Positions 15,001 through 18,916 of a stretch of DNA of 18,916 nt are shown here, one piece after another. Source of the DNA: Chthonomonas sp. UBA6659 (GTDB lineage Bacteria > Armatimonadota > Fimbriimonadia > Fimbriimonadales > Fimbriimonadaceae); NCBI GenBank assembly GCA_002455425.1, contig DKKT01000066.1:57514-76429 (forward strand), given 5' to 3'. The translations under genes and the position numbers were made by a program. Under the pieces are notes generated by a model. The model saw only the letters and a program-made list of their open reading frames with translations, was not told the origin of the DNA and searched no databases. Within the stretch, counting starts at the first letter, position 1. Each line of letters begins with the position of its first letter.

Positions 15001-15609
15001 ATGTTCCTCGTGATCGACAACTACGACAGCTTCACCTACAACCTGGTCCAGTACCTCGGGATGTGTGGCGTCGACGTCGTGGTGGCGCGAAACGACGCGG
15101 TCGATCTGGATCGTATCGTCGCGCTCCGCCCGCAAGCGCTGATGCTCTCGCCCGGGCCCTGCACGCCGAATCAATCCGGTGTCTGCCTAACGCTTCTTGA
15201 CGAAGCACTTCGTCCTGGTTCCCGACTGGCCGACATTCCGATTTTCGGGGTCTGTCTCGGCCATCAGGCGATCGGCCAGGTTGCCGGAGGCGTTGTTCGC
15301 CAGGCCCGCAACATCCGCCACGGTAAGGTCTCAATGGTCGAGCATGACGGAAGGGGTGTCTTTGCGGGGATGCCGAACCCCTTCGAGGCCGTGCGTTATC
15401 ACTCGCTCGTCGTCGAGAAGGACTCGGTTCCGCGAGGATTCCACGTTTCGGCGACCTCCCTTGATGATCGCGAGATCATGGGAATGCGTCACGAATCGCT
15501 CCCGATCGAGGGCGTTCAGTTTCATCCGGAGTCCGTTCTGACTCAGGACGGGATCCGGATCATCGAGAACTTCGTGCGGATGGCTAGCGAGCGCGTTTCC
15601 ACCGCATGA
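15001..15609 (+). CDS. trpG: Glutamine amidotransferase subunit of anthranilate / aminodeoxychorismate synthase (TrpG/PabA)
   Basis: This 202-residue class I amidotransferase releases ammonia from glutamine for the partner TrpE (tryptophan) or PabB (folate). Visible signatures are the start 'MFLVIDNYDSFTYNLVQYL', the oxyanion loop 'LSPGPCTP', the nucleophile Cys85 in 'GVCLGHQAI', and His175/Glu177 in 'GVQFHPES'. AGGAG lies three bases before the ATG. No TrpE, PabB or other trp gene is next to it, so it may serve both pathways as in some other bacteria; sequence alone does not choose between trpG and pabA. Its last 26 bases overlap the 3' end of the GH51 gene on the other strand. Confidence 0.93.
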   Translation: MFLVIDNYDSFTYNLVQYLGMCGVDVVVARNDAVDLDRIVALRPQALMLSPGPCTPNQSGVCLTLLDEALRPGSRLADIPIFGVCLGHQAIGQVAGGVVRQARNIRHGKVSMVEHDGRGVFAGMPNPFEAVRYHSLVVEKDSVPRGFHVSATSLDDREIMGMRHESLPIEGVQFHPESVLTQDGIRIIENFVRMASERVSTA

Positions 15610-17911
15610 CGGTTAGCGAGTGCGGCGGGAAGCGGTGGCGAACCACGCCGCCACGGACTTGATGCTTCGAGCGTTCAGGTTTCACTCGGTTTGGCTTCTC
15701 GAGCGTGTTCTCGGCCCAGGGGTCGGGGTCGGTCAGGGTCTCGACCAGAACTTCGTCCACGACCTGGATGCCGGGGAGATCGATCTCGATCGCGACGGCA
15801 GTGGCCCCGCTGTTCACGAGCTTGAGGGTCACGTCTCTGCTCGATGTGCGACCGGCAACCCAATGGATGGGGTTGGTGACCGGGAAGGACTCGTCGTACA
15901 TCACCTTGCCGTCGAGGGTGCACACGATCCGATCCGGTGCGTAATCGACCCGGATGTCGTACCACCGACCCGTTTCAACCGATCCTTGGATCTGCCTGCC
16001 GACAAGACGTTTACCCCCGCCTTCGGCCAACTCGATCGCGTGCTGACGGTTGCCCCAGCCCCCCAGGTTCCACCAGAGGAAGTCGCGCTCTCCTTGCCGG
16101 CCGACGGTGATGAGGAAGCCCTCGGCACCGCTGAGTCGGCGCGCTCTGCACGTGAACGTGTAGCGCGTCCACGATCCGTCCCCGAACCATGCCCGAGCTC
16201 CGTCGACTCCGCTCGTTTGCCGGAAAGCTCCGGCCTCCGTGTTCCACGCGCCGGACTCCACGTTCAGACCCTTACCATCAACCGACTCGAAAAGGGAGAC
16301 GCCGTCGCGAACGACCTTGAGGTCCTTGAACTCGGCTTGAGTGCCCCAGGTGCCGATCCCGATGCCCCCTCCGGGGAAGGTCCCTTTGGGTGCTTCAAAA
16401 CCGGAGAGCGAGGCCCCAACGACTTCGTCCGGTCGGTGCCGAGCAAACATCTCCTGGACCCAGTACGAGGGCGTGCCGAAGGCGCGAGAGGAGTCGAAGT
16501 AGATGAGGTCGGGGTTCCAGGCCTTCGCGTTCAGGTTCGCGAACAGCGGCGCGTACGACGCCATCACCACGACGTCGGCATTGCGCTCCATTCCCATCAT
16601 GAAGGCGGCTTCGCCGAGCGCGCCTCGTAGATTCCCGTTACCGCAGCCTTGTGTGACGGCATACTCGCCGACGTAGACCTTGGGTCCTTTGCGGTCGTAG
16701 GTGTCGTACCGATTCGCGTTCTGGAGAAAGAACTCAGGCGTGCTGTAGTAGTGCTCGTCGATCATCTCGACCGGCGCCGAGTTCGGGACGCCGCCCCAGA
16801 CGTTCGCGATCAACGTGATCTCGGGGTACTTCGACTTGATCGCGTCGACGAACAGCTTGTACCGTTCGTTGTAGGCCGGACCGCCGTTTTCGTTGCCGAT
16901 CTCAAGGTACTTCAACCCGAACGGCTTTGGGTGGCCGTGCGCGGCCCGGAGTGCTCCCCACTTCGTGGCGACCGAACCGTTCGCATATTCGATTGCGTCG
17001 AGGGCGTCCTGGACGAACTCGCCCATCTTGTCCATCGGCACGACCTCACGATGAGACATTCCGCAGTTGATGACGAAGAGGGGCTCAGCGTCGAGGTCCT
17101 CGCACATCTGGAGGTACTCGTGGTACCCAAGCCCATTCGTCGACTTGTAGCCCCAGAGGTTCGCAACCGTGGAACGGCCTGAGAGATCGCCGATCGTCTG
17201 CTTCCACCGATACGCCGTCGCCATCGTGTCGCCCTCGACCCAACAGCCACCCGGGAACCGGACGAAGGCAGGGTTCAGTCGGTCCAGCATCACGGCCAGG
17301 TCGGAGCGCAGGCCGTTGGCTCGGCCCTTCCAGGTGTCCTTCGGGAACAGGGACACATCGTCGATGCAGAACTGGGGCCCGGACGCGAGTGTCAGGTCCA
17401 AGCGGCCCGCGGGGTCGTCTCGGGTCGGCACGATTTCGACGCTGTGGGTACCTGGCTTGTCGGCAGGCAACGTCGCCCTTCCGATTGCGTCGCCCTGCGC
17501 ACCCCGGAGCGTCGCCATGAGGGTCGCGCCCTCGTACCCAGCGACGGTCCTGACGTTGAGGACGTAGCGCTTGCCCTTCTGAAAGTGCATGCCCCAATAG
17601 CCCCGGTTGGCGATCCCGGAACCGATGCGGCCCTTCACGTTGACACATCGGTTGCCGCCTGGGGAGGGATCGACCGTCACGGAGGCCTCCTCCAGCGCCA
17701 CCCAATGGTCGGGCTTGTCGGAGTCCTCGAACCCCCGGTTGCGAACGAGCTCCGCGTACAGACCGCCGTCGCCGGCGCAGTTGATCTCCTCGAAGAACAG
17801 TCCGTAGAGCGTTCGGCTGACCTTCACGGTCGGTCGATCGGCATGAATCGTGAGTCGAGCGGGAGCGGCAAGGAGCCCCGAGAGGGCGAGACCGAGGAAG
17901 ATGCTTTCCAT
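15584..17911 (-). CDS. Secreted GH51 alpha-L-arabinofuranosidase with an inserted DUF1080-like domain
   Basis: Removes terminal arabinofuranose from plant arabinoxylan or arabinan. The 775-residue product has a signal peptide ('SIFLGLALSGLLAAPA'), the GH51 opening 'LYGLFFEEINCAGDGGLYAELVRNRGFED', a CBM4_9-like segment (about 60-190), and the catalytic barrel. The acid/base is Glu341 in 'YLEIGNENGG', and the probable nucleophile is Glu416 in 'VYVGEYAV'. The C-terminal sandwich ends 'LKLVNSGATAVAIEIDLPG...NTLEKPNRVKP'. Between the barrel and these last strands, residues about 505-675 form a concanavalin-like, DUF1080-type insert ('GTFPGGGIGIGTWGTQAEFKDLKV'). No Shine-Dalgarno is visible before the ATG. 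It lies 87 bases downstream of the IMPase-family gene in the same direction, so co-transcription is possible. Confidence 0.9.
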   Translation of the reverse strand: MESIFLGLALSGLLAAPARLTIHADRPTVKVSRTLYGLFFEEINCAGDGGLYAELVRNRGFEDSDKPDHWVALEEASVTVDPSPGGNRCVNVKGRIGSGIANRGYWGMHFQKGKRYVLNVRTVAGYEGATLMATLRGAQGDAIGRATLPADKPGTHSVEIVPTRDDPAGRLDLTLASGPQFCIDDVSLFPKDTWKGRANGLRSDLAVMLDRLNPAFVRFPGGCWVEGDTMATAYRWKQTIGDLSGRSTVANLWGYKSTNGLGYHEYLQMCEDLDAEPLFVINCGMSHREVVPMDKMGEFVQDALDAIEYANGSVATKWGALRAAHGHPKPFGLKYLEIGNENGGPAYNERYKLFVDAIKSKYPEITLIANVWGGVPNSAPVEMIDEHYYSTPEFFLQNANRYDTYDRKGPKVYVGEYAVTQGCGNGNLRGALGEAAFMMGMERNADVVVMASYAPLFANLNAKAWNPDLIYFDSSRAFGTPSYWVQEMFARHRPDEVVGASLSGFEAPKGTFPGGGIGIGTWGTQAEFKDLKVVRDGVSLFESVDGKGLNVESGAWNTEAGAFRQTSGVDGARAWFGDGSWTRYTFTCRARRLSGAEGFLITVGRQGERDFLWWNLGGWGNRQHAIELAEGGGKRLVGRQIQGSVETGRWYDIRVDYAPDRIVCTLDGKVMYDESFPVTNPIHWVAGRTSSRDVTLKLVNSGATAVAIEIDLPGIQVVDEVLVETLTDPDPWAENTLEKPNRVKPERSKHQVRGGVVRHRFPPHSLTVMRWKRAR

Positions 17912-17998
17912 AGGAGAACCGCTGTCTCGATTCGACGGCCACGCTCGGATTCCTGGGCTGCTTACAAGGGTCGGGCGCCGGCATGAGGATTTGGTTCT

Positions 17999-18763
17999 CT
18001 AAGCGAGAGCCACGATGAACCCCGAATCCGGTGGGAAGATCACGAATGGTTGCCCGACCGGGCGGTCGGCAAGGAGCGGACGAAGGACGAACGGCTCGCC
18101 CGAAGCGTAGCGGATGTCATAGCCGAGTTCTCCGCACACGACCAACGACGCCGCGATGTCGTAGAGCTTGCACTTGTAATCGATCAACCCACGCATCCGT
18201 CCGCGGGCGACGAACATCGCGTCCACGACGAACGCCCCGCTGTGCCGCATCTTGCCGGGCCAGACTACTCCCGGAAACCGGTGGATCAGCCCGTCCGAGT
18301 AACTGACGAGCTCCTCGCGGCGGATCGGGCCTGGGCTCGGCCGGGGGAGAGGCATGGCGTTGCACCAAGCTCCGGCACCCCTGAGCCCGACATACACTTC
18401 GTCGAGGTCGGACAGCGCGACGACCCCGACTTCGACATGCTCGCCGACGAGCAAGGCGACGCTCACCCCCCACAGCGGTGAACCGAAGGCGAAGTTCGAT
18501 GTGCCATCGATCGGATCGACGAGCCAGAGTCCTTCCGGGCCAGGATCGGCGTGGCCCTCCTCCTCGCCCCAAACGCGGGACCCCGGTAGGAGGCGCGTGA
18601 GCTCGGCCCGGAGGAAGCGTTCGGCGTCCTGATCCGCCGAGGTCACGATGCTCCCGTCCGGTTTGAGTGTGCGGCTCATCGTCGCGCGTGCTTCTTGGGC
18701 AATGCTCCCGGCTTGGCGGACAAGGGTCTCAAGGGGTTGGGCGAGCGCTGTCGGGTCGGGCAC
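17999..18763 (-). CDS. Inositol-monophosphatase-family phosphatase
   Basis: The 254-residue product has the family's metal-site motifs: 'WGEEEG' (Glu 67-69), motif A 'WLVDPIDGTSNF' (Asp83, Asp86), and motif B 'KLYDIAASLVV' (Asp202; Tyr replaces the usual Trp). These Mg-dependent, lithium-sensitive enzymes act on inositol, histidinol, sugar or nucleotide phosphates; the substrate cannot be chosen from sequence. The GTG at 18763 is preferred: it gives the usual family length, avoids overlap with divergent queF, and has CATAAT exactly six bases upstream, fitting a leaderless mRNA. A longer ORF to 18820 would overlap queF. Confidence 0.88.
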   Translation of the reverse strand: MPDPTALAQPLETLVRQAGSIAQEARATMSRTLKPDGSIVTSADQDAERFLRAELTRLLPGSRVWGEEEGHADPGPEGLWLVDPIDGTSNFAFGSPLWGVSVALLVGEHVEVGVVALSDLDEVYVGLRGAGAWCNAMPLPRPSPGPIRREELVSYSDGLIHRFPGVVWPGKMRHSGAFVVDAMFVARGRMRGLIDYKCKLYDIAASLVVCGELGYDIRYASGEPFVLRPLLADRPVGQPFVIFPPDSGFIVALA

Positions 18764-18769
18764 CCCTGA

Positions 18770-18775
18770 ATTATG
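18770..18775 (-). promoter_or_regulatory. CATAAT box six bases before the GTG of the IMPase-family gene
   Basis: The minus strand reads CATAAT-TCAGGG-GTG. A -10 hexamer ending six bases before the start codon would place the transcript start at the G of GTG. No usable ribosome binding site is present (AGGG lies too close). The box falls in the 37-base gap shared with queF. Confidence 0.45.
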
Positions 18776-18800
18776 CGCGCCGCAACGCCTGGGTAACCTC

Positions 18801-18916
18801 ATGCCCGTGAGCGCAGCCATCGAGACGTTTCCGAATCCAGCACCGCATCGGGACTACCGGATCGCGCACACATGCCCAGAGTTCACGAGCGTCTGCCCGA
18901 AGACCGGGCAGCCGGA
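18801..18916 (+). CDS. queF: preQ0 reductase (7-cyano-7-deazaguanine reductase), 3' end outside the window
   Basis: QueF reduces preQ0 to preQ1 with NADPH in queuosine tRNA modification. Only 38 codons are visible, but they are diagnostic: 'IETFPNPAPHRDYRIAHTCPEFTSVCPKTGQP', with the catalytic Cys at residue 32 inside the signature 'EFTSVCPKTGQP'. This is the N-terminus of the short (unimodular, YkvM-like) form. The ATG is 37 bases from the divergent IMPase-family start; no Shine-Dalgarno is obvious. Confidence 0.93.
   Translation, partial: MPVSAAIETFPNPAPHRDYRIAHTCPEFTSVCPKTGQP

Noticed and set aside
18764..18820. Longer N-terminus for the IMPase-family protein
   Set aside because: It would overlap the divergent queF coding start and add residues unlike the family; the GTG at 18763 fits better.

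Overview
The window reads as a chromosomal stretch from a GC-rich, diderm-type bacterium with many secreted proteins. My best guess is the phylum Armatimonadota, class Fimbriimonadia. The main reason is the C-terminus of the subtilisin-like protease (5023-8067). It has a beta-sandwich module with a 'KGSHWLRR' motif, followed by two dockerin-like calcium loops, an arrangement I associate with secreted proteins of that group. Fusions of ThuA and DUF1080 domains, a GH51 enzyme carrying a DUF1080-like insert, and a minor-pilin operon fit the same picture. No 16S rRNA or ribosomal protein gene is present, so this placement is an inference.

Layout. Bases 1-3017: the 3' part of a very large secreted protein (PA14, sugar-dehydrogenase-like propeller, ThuA, DUF1080). 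3018-3393: an AT-rich gap of about 40% GC with overlapping palindromes, in front of a Fic-family enzyme (3394-4902) that ends in a strong hairpin. 5023-8067: a subtilisin-like secreted protease. On the minus strand a glycosyltransferase and cytidylate kinase overlap by four bases (9901 to 8064). Divergent from them is a two-helix membrane protein (9992-10771). The minus strand from 14217 to 10772 is a four-gene operon: two prepilin-like proteins, a large PilX-like protein with a beta-solenoid-like part, and a small lipoprotein. Then come a membrane-tailed SRPBCC protein (minus), a stand-alone TrpG/PabA glutamine amidotransferase (plus), a GH51 alpha-L-arabinofuranosidase (minus), an inositol-monophosphatase-family protein (minus) and the first 38 codons of queF (plus).

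How the genes fit together. Three large exported proteins suggest growth on plant or other polysaccharide and on protein: the ThuA/DUF1080 fusion, the protease and the arabinofuranosidase. The pilin operon would build a surface or secretion fibre, but its prepilin peptidase, ATPase and platform protein are not here. cmk, trpG/pabA and queF are ordinary metabolic genes. The Fic gene looks like an accessory insertion.

The most interesting non-coding signals are four. There is a mirror-symmetric divergent promoter candidate at 9912-9982. Promoter -10-like hexamers lie six bases from start codons that lack a ribosome binding site, suggesting leaderless transcripts. A hairpin inside the pilin operon would hide the ribosome binding site of the PilX-like gene. 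All three convergent gene pairs overlap or abut, leaving no space for terminators. I see no rRNA, tRNA, CRISPR array, insertion sequence or obvious defence cluster.
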